From contig UQWG01000011.1 in assembly GCA_900544645.1 (NCBI GenBank), forward strand, positions 1 to 48,612: a DNA stretch of 48,612 nt, read 5' to 3'. Positions 6,998 to 14,019 of the stretch are shown one piece after another. The position numbers and the translations under genes were made by a program. The notes under the pieces are model-generated. The model was given only the letters and a program-made list of their open reading frames with translations, did no database searches and was not told the origin of the DNA. This DNA comes from an uncultured Collinsella sp. GTDB taxonomy: Bacteria; Actinomycetota; Coriobacteriia; Coriobacteriales; Coriobacteriaceae. Position 1 is the first letter of the stretch; every line of letters starts with the position of its first letter.

Positions 6998-8176
6998 TTA
7001 CTTGCCGTTGACGATGCGCTCGACGTCGGAGGCGATCATGAACTCCTCGTCCGTGGGGATGACGAAGATCTTGACCTTGGAATCCTTGGCAGACAGGCAC
7101 CAAGCGCCGTCGCCACGCAGGGCGTTACGGGCATGGTCCATCTTGACGCCCATAAAGGCCAGACGGTCGGCAACGCCGGCGCGAACGGCCGGAGCGTGCT
7201 CACCGATGCCGGCGGTGAAGACCAGGGTGTCCATGCCACACATGGAAGTGGCCATCTCGGCAGCCTTGGCGGCAATCTTGTAGACGAACATATCGAAAGC
7301 GAGCTGAGCCTCGGGGTCACCAGCAGCGGCGAGCTCCTCGACGTTACGGCAGTCGTTGGTCTTGCCACCGGTCACAGCCAAAAGGCCGGATTTCTTGTTC
7401 ATCATCTCGTCGACCTCGTCGAAGGTGTAGCCGCCCTCGCGCTGCAGGTAGCACACGGTAGCCGGGTCGATGGAGCCGCAGCGGGTGCCCATCATGACGC
7501 CATCGAGCGGGGTGAGACCCATGGTGGTGTCCATGCACTTGCCGTCCTCGATGGCGCACAGGGAGGCACCGGAGCCGATATGGCACACAACGACCTTGCG
7601 GGCCTCGCCGTTGGTCATCTCGGCGACCTTCTTGGAGATGTAACGGTAGCTGGTGCCGTGGGCGCCGTACTTACGGATGTGCAGCTTGTCGCAAACATCC
7701 TTGGGAAGGGCGTAAGTCTTGGCGACCTCGGGCATGTTGAAGTGGAAAGCGGTGTCGTAGACCGTAACGTTGGGCAGATCGGGATACTGCTCCAGGCAGT
7801 ACTCGATAACGTTGGCCTCGGGGTTGTTGTGCAGCGGGGCGAGCGGGGCGACCTCACGGATCTTGGCGAGAACGTCCTCGTCGACAAGGGAGGAATCGCC
7901 AAAGTACCAACCGCCCTGAACGATGCGGTGACCGATGCCCTCGATCTTGACGCCGTTGGCCTCGAGGTCCTTCAGGACGGCCTCGATGGCGACCTTGTGG
8001 TCGGGGAACTCGATGTTCTCGGTCACCTTCTTGGAGCCGTTGGCAGCATGGGTGAAGGTGCCGCCGGTAAAGCAGACGCGCTCGCAGGAGCCCTTTGCGG
8101 ACACTTTGTGGGACTTGGTATCGATGACCTGATACTTAAGGGTCGAAGATCCTGCGTTGACGACCAGAACGTTCAT
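6998..8176 (-). CDS. Acetate kinase paralogue, copy 2 (diverged active-site motifs)
   Basis: Also 392 residues and alignable end to end with copy 1, with Asn7, GHRIVQGG, LTPLDGVMMGTRCGSIDPATVCYLQREGGY, FTAGIGEH and PTDEEFMIA retained. Two conserved positions differ: the phosphate-2 motif is HIGSGAS (Asn202 replaced by Ser), and GTSHRY is GTSYRY (His177 replaced by Tyr). The SGISNDAR segment of copy 1 is TGGKTNDCR. It therefore belongs to the acetate/propionate kinase family, but nucleotide handling or the acyl substrate may differ. It has its own upstream region after the HIT-gene terminator. The start follows AGGGAGACAC. Acetate kinase activity is likely but not assured; propionate or butyrate are alternatives. 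Confidence 0.9.
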   Translation of the reverse strand: MNVLVVNAGSSTLKYQVIDTKSHKVSAKGSCERVCFTGGTFTHAANGSKKVTENIEFPDHKVAIEAVLKDLEANGVKIEGIGHRIVQGGWYFGDSSLVDEDVLAKIREVAPLAPLHNNPEANVIEYCLEQYPDLPNVTVYDTAFHFNMPEVAKTYALPKDVCDKLHIRKYGAHGTSYRYISKKVAEMTNGEARKVVVCHIGSGASLCAIEDGKCMDTTMGLTPLDGVMMGTRCGSIDPATVCYLQREGGYTFDEVDEMMNKKSGLLAVTGGKTNDCRNVEELAAAGDPEAQLAFDMFVYKIAAKAAEMATSMCGMDTLVFTAGIGEHAPAVRAGVADRLAFMGVKMDHARNALRGDGAWCLSAKDSKVKIFVIPTDEEFMIASDVERIVNGK

Positions 8177-8229
8177 GTGTCTCCCTACTAACAGGCGGTG
8201 TGGCGCCGCCAGGTTACATACGTTTCAAT

Positions 8230-8263
8230 AATAAACCCAAACGCCCTCGCGCTCGGGTTTATT
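8230..8263 (-). terminator. Terminator of the HIT gene
   Basis: AATAAACCC (8230-8238) pairs with GGGTTTATT (8255-8263), with a GC-rich loop region, about 60 bases past the HIT gene stop. On the minus strand it is followed by a T-rich tail. Confidence 0.6.
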
Positions 8264-8323
8264 GCGTTGATATATAAGTTATCGGTGCCAGAGCTTCCGT
8301 TTCATTGCACGGAAGAAGCGCCC

Positions 8324-8659
8324 TCAGATGAGGTTCTCGCCCAGGTTTTTGCCGCCGAGGACGTGCATGTGGAAGTGCATGACGGTCTGGCCGGCGTTGA
8401 CGCCCTTGTTGGAGATGACGCGGAAACCGTCCTCCAAGCCCTTGGCCTTGGCAACCTCGTGGATGGCGTGGGCCATGGCGCCCATGGTCTCGGCCGGCAC
8501 GTTGTCGGCGATGTCGCTGTAGTGCTTCTTGGGGATCACGAGCGTGTGGACCGGCGCCTGGGGGTTGAGGTCGTCGAAGGCGATGACCTGGTCGTCCTCA
8601 TAGACAACGGTTGAGGGAATCTCGTGGTTGGCGATTTTGCAGAAGATGCAATCACACAT
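8324..8659 (-). CDS. HIT-family (histidine triad) nucleotide hydrolase
   Basis: A 111-residue Hint-type protein. The histidine triad is HFHMHVLGG, with His95, His97 and His99. An N-terminal CDCIFCKI with Cys4 and Cys7 is the common zinc-binding pair of this subfamily. Hint proteins hydrolyse adenosine phosphoramidates and acyl-adenylates in the cytoplasm. A longer frame to 8767 exists, but its extra residues are encoded by nested palindrome D, and the ATG at 8659 has AAGGAAC ahead of it, so I use the shorter start. It lies downstream of the exonuclease VII genes but is separated from them by palindrome D. Confidence 0.95.
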   Translation of the reverse strand: MCDCIFCKIANHEIPSTVVYEDDQVIAFDDLNPQAPVHTLVIPKKHYSDIADNVPAETMGAMAHAIHEVAKAKGLEDGFRVISNKGVNAGQTVMHFHMHVLGGKNLGENLI

Positions 8660-8684
8660 GGCTGGTTCCTTTCTCACAGACCAA

Positions 8685-8793
8685 GGTAGTCTTTTTGGGA
8701 CGGGGCTTTTTTGACTACTTTTTCGCAAGCGCAGGCACTCGGCGAGCCGTCGCGCAAGGGTAGTCAAAAAAGCCCCGTCCCAAAAAGACTACC
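8685..8793. repeat. Giant inverted repeat D (33-34 bp arms)
   Basis: Arms 8685-8717 and 8761-8793 are perfect over 33 bp, extending one more pair inward. Each arm is itself bounded by GTAGTC and GACTAC around a T-run, GGGACGGGGC and another T-run. The interior (about 42 bases) has only weak pairing, such as CGGC-GA-GCCG. It sits between xseB and the HIT gene, both on the minus strand, and would terminate or process their transcript. Its core does not resemble those of elements A, B or C. Confidence 0.9.
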
Positions 8794-8814
8794 CCAAAGT
8801 TGGCTGCGAGGTGG

Positions 8815-9081
8815 TTAGAACGAAAGGTTGTCGTCCGTGTTGGCGGCCTCGCCGTCGGCGAGCACGTCGTTGCCGTCGATGTCCTTAAGGAGCACCGAGA
8901 CCTTCTGCTCGGCATCGGACAGGCGGGTGCGCAGGCTCTTGAGGAGCTCGACGCCGCGGGTATAGCTCTCGAGTGACTCCTCGAGCTCCATATCGCCCGA
9001 CTCCAAGCTGCGGATGATGAGTTCCAACTCCTGCGAAGCCTGCTTGTACGTAAGCTGCTCGACCGGGGTCTTCTCTGCCAT
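8815..9081 (-). CDS. xseB: Exodeoxyribonuclease VII small subunit
   Basis: An 88-residue XseB. The core LTYKQASQELELIIRSLESGDMELEESLESY is the family signature: helical, with the GDMELEESL turn, followed by a helix with KSLRTRLSDAEQKV. XseB coats the helices of XseA to form exonuclease VII, which degrades single-stranded DNA to oligonucleotides and assists mismatch repair and removal of damaged ends. It follows xseA by 42 bases in the same direction, with AAAGGAAA before the start. Confidence 0.95.
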   Translation of the reverse strand: MAEKTPVEQLTYKQASQELELIIRSLESGDMELEESLESYTRGVELLKSLRTRLSDAEQKVSVLLKDIDGNDVLADGEAANTDDNLSF

Positions 9082-9123
9082 ATCTGTTTCCTTTCCTAAA
9101 GGCTTATCGCTATGTAACGCGGC

Positions 9124-10593
9124 CTACTCGACCGCATCGACCGTTGCCGCCACATTGCCGTCTGCCATGCGCACGCGGATGGCGTCGCCGGGCTTAAAGG
9201 TCTTGGCGCTCGTAGCCACCCCATCATCGCTGTACGCGATGGAGTAACCGCGGGCAAGCACCTTGAGCGGCGACAGGGCATCGAGCGACGCGGCAGCTCG
9301 GCCTAAGTCGGACGCAGGCTTGCTGAGCATCGTGCGCCCCTGATGCTCCAGACGGGAGCTCGCAAGTGTGAGCGCATGGCGCTTGCCATCGAGCCCTGAG
9401 GTGCTTGCGATCAAGCGCTCGGGCAGACGCTCGAAGTTGGAGCGGAAGGCCCCAACCGAACGCGTTATGGCGCCGGACAGACGATCGGCCGTCAGGGCAA
9501 GCTCGGACTCGCGACGCTCGACCATAAACGTGGGGTCGTTGAGGCACGGGCGGCATGCGGCTGCATCGAGCGCATCGCCCAGACGGGCCGTATAGGCATC
9601 CCAGGCTCGACGACCGCGCTGGTCGAGCATTTCCAGATCGACCTGGGCCGACCCGATCATCGAAGCCATCGCGGCGCCCAGACGCTGATGGCGCGTCTCG
9701 AGCACGTCGGCCAACTCCATCATAGCCGGCGCCACCGATTCTGCCGCTGCCGTTGGCGTGGAGGCGCGACGGTCGCTCACCATGTCGCAAATCGAGGTAT
9801 CGGGCTCATGGCCAATACCGGTCACCACGGGCACAGGACAAGCCGCCACTGCGCGGGCAAGCTCCTCGTCATTAAAGGTCATGAGGTCCTCAAAGGAGCC
9901 GCCGCCGCGCACCAGCAAAATACAGTCGGGCGCCGGCGTAATGGAAGCGGCGCGGCGCAAGCCCTCGATGAGCTCGGCCGGCGCACCCTCGCCTTGAACC
10001 TTGGCGCCCACGCAGACGAGCTCGACGAGCGGGTTGCGACGACGCAATGTGCGCTTGACGTCGTCGATTACGGCACCCGAAAGCGAGGTGACGACCGCCA
10101 CGCGGGAGCAGAACACCGGGATGCGGCGCTTGCGCGCTTCGTCCATCAGGCCCTCGCGGCGTAGCTTTTCGGCCAGTTGCGCCACTTGTTGACGCAGCAG
10201 GCCCTCCCCCGCCAACGAAAACGAGCGGGCAACAAAGCTCATGCGACCCGTGGGCTTATAGAGATTGAAGCTGCCCTTAAAGCTCACCTGCATGCCATCG
10301 CGCAGATCGAAGGTGCGCTTGAGATAGGCGCCCTTCCAGATAATGCAGTCGACGGCGGCCGAGTCGTCCTTGATCTGAAAGTAGCAGTGACCGCTTCGGG
10401 CGTTAGGACCACGAAAACCCGTGACCTCGCCCAGAACGCTCAGCTGCGGAATGGCATCGAGCGCACCGGCAGCGATCTCTACCGCCTGGCTCACGCTGAG
10501 CTCCTTGCGCTCCTGCTCGTCCGAACCGTCGAACTCGGCGGAAACGGCATTGCCGGTTAGATTCCAGCCTGCCACGCAGCCCCCCTTCGTCAT
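9124..10593 (-). CDS. xseA: Exodeoxyribonuclease VII large subunit
   Basis: About 489 residues. An N-terminal OB-fold (LSVLGEVTGFRGPNARSGHCYFQIKD) binds single-stranded DNA. The catalytic domain follows with VVTSLSGAVIDDVKRTLRRRNP, LVRGGGSFEDLMTFNDEELARAV, VTGIGHEPDTSICDMVSDRRASTPTAAAE and a long helical C-terminal region ending in VLARGYSIAY. These are the expected XseA blocks. The acidic N-terminal stretch of about 40 residues is not conserved in the family. I use the ATG at 10593; a TTG three codons upstream (10602) is possible, and neither has a strong ribosome site. It forms an operon with xseB. Confidence 0.95.
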   Translation of the reverse strand: MTKGGCVAGWNLTGNAVSAEFDGSDEQERKELSVSQAVEIAAGALDAIPQLSVLGEVTGFRGPNARSGHCYFQIKDDSAAVDCIIWKGAYLKRTFDLRDGMQVSFKGSFNLYKPTGRMSFVARSFSLAGEGLLRQQVAQLAEKLRREGLMDEARKRRIPVFCSRVAVVTSLSGAVIDDVKRTLRRRNPLVELVCVGAKVQGEGAPAELIEGLRRAASITPAPDCILLVRGGGSFEDLMTFNDEELARAVAACPVPVVTGIGHEPDTSICDMVSDRRASTPTAAAESVAPAMMELADVLETRHQRLGAAMASMIGSAQVDLEMLDQRGRRAWDAYTARLGDALDAAACRPCLNDPTFMVERRESELALTADRLSGAITRSVGAFRSNFERLPERLIASTSGLDGKRHALTLASSRLEHQGRTMLSKPASDLGRAAASLDALSPLKVLARGYSIAYSDDGVATSAKTFKPGDAIRVRMADGNVAATVDAVE

Positions 10594-10690
10594 CGTGCAC
10601 AAGGGCTCCGGCCCCGTGCAAATTTAAGTCCAACTCATAGTACAGCGCCGCAGGGACACAAACCCCCACGGCGCCTGTCAAGCCAATTTG

Positions 10691-11395
10691 TTATCGGTTG
10701 GAGTTTCTGTTGTAGCGGGCCATCAGGTAGAGCAGTTGAATGATCGAAGTGAGCGCTGCGGCCACATAGGTAAGCGCGGCTGCCGTCAACACCTTCTTGG
10801 CGCCGTTGACCTGCTTGGAACTCATACCCGACTGCTCGATATACGACACGGCGCGTCGACTGGCGTCAATCTCGACCGGCAGCGTAACGAGTTGGAACAG
10901 CACACTAAACGAGAAGAAGACCAGCGCGAGGGTCGTGAGACCCGCGATGTTCATGAACAGGCCCATGAGCAGCACGATCGTCCAGGTGTTCTGGGTAAAG
11001 TTGACGACGGGGACCAACGCGGTGCGCACCTTCATCATGGCGTAACCGCTTTGACGCTGGGCGGCATGGCCCGCCTCGTGGCAGGCAACGGCAACGCTTG
11101 CTACCGACCCGCCCGAACGGTTGGCATCCGACAGATACAGGTTGTTATCCTGCGGGTTGTAGTGGTCGGTGAGCTCGCCGGCGACGCCTTTGATACCCAC
11201 GGCGCTACAACCGTTGGCGTCGAGCATGCGGCGAGCGACCGTGGCACCCGTGTCGCCGTCCGAGCGAACCTTGGACCAGGTCTTGTACGTCGAGTTGATA
11301 TAGCTCTGCGCCGCAAGACCGAGCACCGTACAAACAAGAACAACCAACAGGTACAGCGGGTCGATGCCAAAGCCGTAGCCATAGTAATAGGGCAT
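10691..11395 (-). CDS. Membrane zinc metallopeptidase (YugP family)
   Basis: A 234-residue protein. An N-terminal hydrophobic segment (residues 12-32) is followed by a conserved domain with the zinc site HEAGH at 106-110 in the context VACHEAGHAAQRQSGYA, then two or three more hydrophobic segments. This matches the neutral zinc metallopeptidase family represented by Bacillus YugP. GVAGELTDHYNPQDNNLYLSD before the zinc motif is also typical. The active site probably faces the cytoplasm, with the protein anchored in the inner membrane. Substrates are not known for the family. Confidence 0.92.
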   Translation of the reverse strand: MPYYYGYGFGIDPLYLLVVLVCTVLGLAAQSYINSTYKTWSKVRSDGDTGATVARRMLDANGCSAVGIKGVAGELTDHYNPQDNNLYLSDANRSGGSVASVAVACHEAGHAAQRQSGYAMMKVRTALVPVVNFTQNTWTIVLLMGLFMNIAGLTTLALVFFSFSVLFQLVTLPVEIDASRRAVSYIEQSGMSSKQVNGAKKVLTAAALTYVAAALTSIIQLLYLMARYNRNSNR

Positions 11396-11459
11396 GCGAA
11401 TTCCTCCGAATCGAGTTACACGTTGGAGGCATTCTACCCACTCAGCCGACTAGGCTTCC

Positions 11460-12593
11460 CTATAACAACTCAATCTTTCCGTCCTTCACGGTGAGTCCCA
11501 TGTTGCCGGAAAGCAGATCGTCCAGACGCGAACCCACAAGCTCAAAACGCCAGCCTTCGCGCAGGGGACTTTGCTCGGGGTGCTCAATATAGTCGGCCAG
11601 GTCATCGCGCGAGGCAATGACCGAGGTCGCCACGCCCGAACGCTCGGCAACCAGGCGAATGAGCGCATACATCAGGTCCGTCACGCTCTCCAACTCCGGC
11701 GAAATCTGACGGTGCCCGCGCACCATGAGCGGCAGGCGATCGTGCGGGCAGCTCGCGCCGCGCTTGATGGCCATCAACGCGCCATCCACGTCGCGCTCCC
11801 CCAGCTGGTCGGTGCCGCGGATGCTGCGGAACTCCTCAACGCGCACAGGATTGCGCTTGACGAGCGCCAGCAGTGTATCGTCGGACATGACCCACTTGCG
11901 CGGGATGTTGCGGCGCTCGGCGCGGTCCTCGCGCCAAGCGGCAAGCTCGCGCGCGATGCCCAACTGGTGACGGCTACACGAGTTGATGCGCTTGACCTTG
12001 CGGAATGCCTCATGGCGGTCGGCGCGGTAGTGCGACTCGTCGGCAAGCGGGCGCAGCTCATCGAGCACCCAATCCACACGGCCCAGCTCGCGCAGGCGAC
12101 TCATCATCTCGGTATAGGCGACGATCAGATACTTGACGTCATCGATCGCGTACTCGATCTGCTTATCGGTCAGCGGACGGCGCGACCAGTCGGTCAGCGA
12201 CTCGGTCTTGGGCAATGAGACGCCGCAAAACGTCTGCACGAGCGCACCGTAGGAAATCTGCTGGCGCTCGCCCAAAAAGGCGGCGGCCACCTGCGTGTCA
12301 AAAATGGGACGCGGCAGCGCGCCCACGGTATGGAGCATAACTTCCATGTCCTGTGAGCAAGCATGGAATACCTTGACCACGCCCTCGTCGGCCATAAGCT
12401 CGGCCAGCGGCGACAGGTCGTCGATCACCAGCGGATCGACCGCGACGCTCTCGGCGGGGGTGGCAATTTGGACCAGGCACAGGCGCGGATGAAACGTGCG
12501 CTCGCGCAAAAACTCGGTATCGACGGCAATCGCGTCGAACTCGCGGGCGCGCTGGCAAAAGTCGACGAGAGCCTGATGTGTGGAAATGTACAT
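11460..12593 (-). CDS. rnd: Ribonuclease D
   Basis: About 377 residues. The N-terminal DEDD exonuclease domain has AVDTEFLRE (first Asp and Glu), VFHACSQD (second Asp) and QIEYAIDDVKYL (Tyr and last Asp of the DEDDy type). It is followed by FRKVKRINSCSRHQLGIARELAAWRE, which starts the HRDC nucleic-acid-binding domain. RNase D trims the 3' ends of tRNA precursors and other small RNAs. I chose the ATG at 12593, giving MYISTHQALVDFC, because residues added by the longer frame (to 12629) have no family match. It diverges from the lipid kinase gene. Confidence 0.93.
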   Translation of the reverse strand: MYISTHQALVDFCQRAREFDAIAVDTEFLRERTFHPRLCLVQIATPAESVAVDPLVIDDLSPLAELMADEGVVKVFHACSQDMEVMLHTVGALPRPIFDTQVAAAFLGERQQISYGALVQTFCGVSLPKTESLTDWSRRPLTDKQIEYAIDDVKYLIVAYTEMMSRLRELGRVDWVLDELRPLADESHYRADRHEAFRKVKRINSCSRHQLGIARELAAWREDRAERRNIPRKWVMSDDTLLALVKRNPVRVEEFRSIRGTDQLGERDVDGALMAIKRGASCPHDRLPLMVRGHRQISPELESVTDLMYALIRLVAERSGVATSVIASRDDLADYIEHPEQSPLREGWRFELVGSRLDDLLSGNMGLTVKDGKIELL

Positions 12594-12691
12594 ATCAACC
12601 CATCGAATAAGGTTAGGCCCGAAAAACACGGGTAGGATATCGGCATTGCTCTACAACTATACTCGGTTAGTCACAGAACGGGAACGTAAGT

Positions 12692-13609
12692 ATGCGCTGC
12701 CTTATCATCCACAACCCGGCATCGGGCCCCAGCTCCGATGAAATCTACGCATTCACGCACGCCCTTGCACAGGGCGGCGACGAGGTCGTGATGCGTTTTA
12801 TCGGCGATGGCATGGAGCCCGAGGACGCCGTGGCAGACGTGCGCGAGTTTGATCGCGTGGTGATTTCGGGCGGCGACGGCACCGTCTCCAACGTGCTCGA
12901 CCAGATGCGCGGATGCGGCGTCCCCACGCTCGTCTTCCCCTCCGGCACGGCCTGCCTGTTCTTCAACAACATCGGCAATGCCCCCGAGGCCGCGGCGCTC
13001 GCCAAGGCCTGCCGCGTCGGCCGTACCGTCAAGGCGGACATGGGCGAGCTCTTTTGGCTCGACGAAAACGGTAACGAAAAGCGCCACGGCTTTATTATCA
13101 TCGCCGGATCGGGCTACGATGCCGAGATCATGATGAAGGCCGCCCCCGCCAAAAACGACATCGGCGAGATCGCCTATTTCTTGTCGGCGCTCGCCACACC
13201 CAACCCCACTGTGGCGCACTTTACGATTGAGCATGACGGCATTGTCGAGGAGCTCGACGGTATCTGCTGCATGGCCGGCAACACCTCGGTCATTCAAAAC
13301 GACATCAACCTGTTCCCCGATTGCCGCATGAACGACGGCATGGTCGACATCGCGGTCATCGAGCCCGTAAAAACCGTCCAGCTCCTGCCCACCGTGATCA
13401 CCGCCGCGCTCGACCCCGCCGGCAAGGTGCTCGGCCGTCCACAGTTTAAGATCATCCAGACCAAGGAAGCCAAGATCACCTGCACGCCATCGCTGGGCAT
13501 GCAGTTCGATGGCGAGATCATCTCCAGCAACTCCGGCGTCTTTGGCGCCCGCGCGCTTCCGCAATGCCTCGACCTCATCGTCGACGAATTCTCCCCACTC
13601 GGAAAATAG
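12692..13609 (+). CDS. Diacylglycerol/lipid kinase family protein (YegS/DagK-like)
   Basis: A 305-residue protein of the DAGK-catalytic/YegS-like superfamily. It opens with CLIIHNPASGPSSDE, the nucleotide-binding P-loop-like segment. The GGDGT motif (60-64) follows in VVISGGDGTVSN, then FPSGTACLFFNNIGN, the equivalent of the usual GTGN-F block. A C-terminal beta-rich domain includes QFDGEII. These kinases phosphorylate diacylglycerol or related lipids on the inner membrane face. The exact lipid is unknown. The next gene, a 30-residue membrane peptide, begins 10 bases downstream and is probably cotranscribed. Confidence 0.88.
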   Translation: MRCLIIHNPASGPSSDEIYAFTHALAQGGDEVVMRFIGDGMEPEDAVADVREFDRVVISGGDGTVSNVLDQMRGCGVPTLVFPSGTACLFFNNIGNAPEAAALAKACRVGRTVKADMGELFWLDENGNEKRHGFIIIAGSGYDAEIMMKAAPAKNDIGEIAYFLSALATPNPTVAHFTIEHDGIVEELDGICCMAGNTSVIQNDINLFPDCRMNDGMVDIAVIEPVKTVQLLPTVITAALDPAGKVLGRPQFKIIQTKEAKITCTPSLGMQFDGEIISSNSGVFGARALPQCLDLIVDEFSPLGK

Positions 13610-13618
13610 GAGGACCCC

Positions 13619-13711
13619 ATGAACGACACTCCCCTGCCCGGCTTTATCGTCATTGTTCTGGCCATGCTCATCGGCTATGCGATCAACGTGATCCACCGCC
13701 GGAAGAAGTAA
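13619..13711 (+). CDS. Small single-pass membrane protein (30 residues)
   Basis: This short frame starts with ATG seven bases after a strong AGGAGG and encodes 30 residues. It has a short polar start (MNDTPLPG), one hydrophobic span of about 18 residues (FIVIVLAMLIGYAINVI) and a basic end (HRRKK). The layout predicts a single membrane segment with the C-terminus inside. It begins 10 bases after the lipid kinase stop and is followed by a clear terminator, so the two genes look like one transcript. I do not recognise a family; it might be a regulator or stabiliser of the kinase. Confidence 0.65.
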   Translation: MNDTPLPGFIVIVLAMLIGYAINVIHRRKK

Positions 13712-13746
13712 TTCCACATTGGTATGATATTCATCCAATTATCATT

Positions 13747-13789
13747 TCCCCCGTTGTTTATGCATTTGCCAGACAGCGGGGGATTTTTC
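13747..13789 (+). terminator. Terminator after the lipid kinase operon
   Basis: TCCCCCG pairs with CGGGGGA across about 23 bases, followed by a TTTTTCTTT tail, 36 bases past the small-protein stop. Confidence 0.8.
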
Positions 13790-13839
13790 TTTGTGCCCCG
13801 TGCAAGGCACTTTATTCAGATACAGTAATTGCAGGGAGT

Positions 13840-13935
13840 CTTTATTTAAATAAAGCTAGATAATGAGTATTATTGTCCGTTCATCGCATATTTTAGAACA
13901 CTCATCGAGTATTTCATCGAAATAGATGAATACTC
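13840..13935. promoter_or_regulatory. AT-rich operator/promoter region of the C69 dipeptidase gene
   Basis: This gap is much richer in AT than its surroundings. It has a perfect 16-bp palindrome CTTTATTTAAATAAAG (13840-13855) and an inverted repeat GAGTATTTCATC / GATGAATACTC at 13907-13935. Related half-sites (ATGAGTATTA, CTCATCGAGTATT) lie nearby. These look like binding sites for a dimeric regulator upstream of the dipeptidase; the regulator is not in the window. I see no gene in 13712-14019. Confidence 0.5.
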
Positions 13936-14019
13936 TTTAGACTTCCTTTAGGCTAGTAGATGTATTTATTAGCTGAAGCTCCGTACGGTTTTGCGAGGTT
14001 TCAACAGTTGGGAGGGATC

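Noticed and set aside
5617..8191. Two plus-strand frames of nearly 400 codons opposite the acetate kinases
   Set aside because: Codon-phase shadows of the two paralogues, which is why both look alike.
8660..8767. N-terminal extension of the HIT protein
   Set aside because: The extra codons lie in palindrome D, and the shorter start has a good ribosome site and a Cys pair at the expected place.
1506..8793. Nested palindromes A-D as ends of insertion sequences
   Set aside because: There is no transposase frame between arms, interiors are only about 40-75 bases, and no clear target-site duplications were seen.
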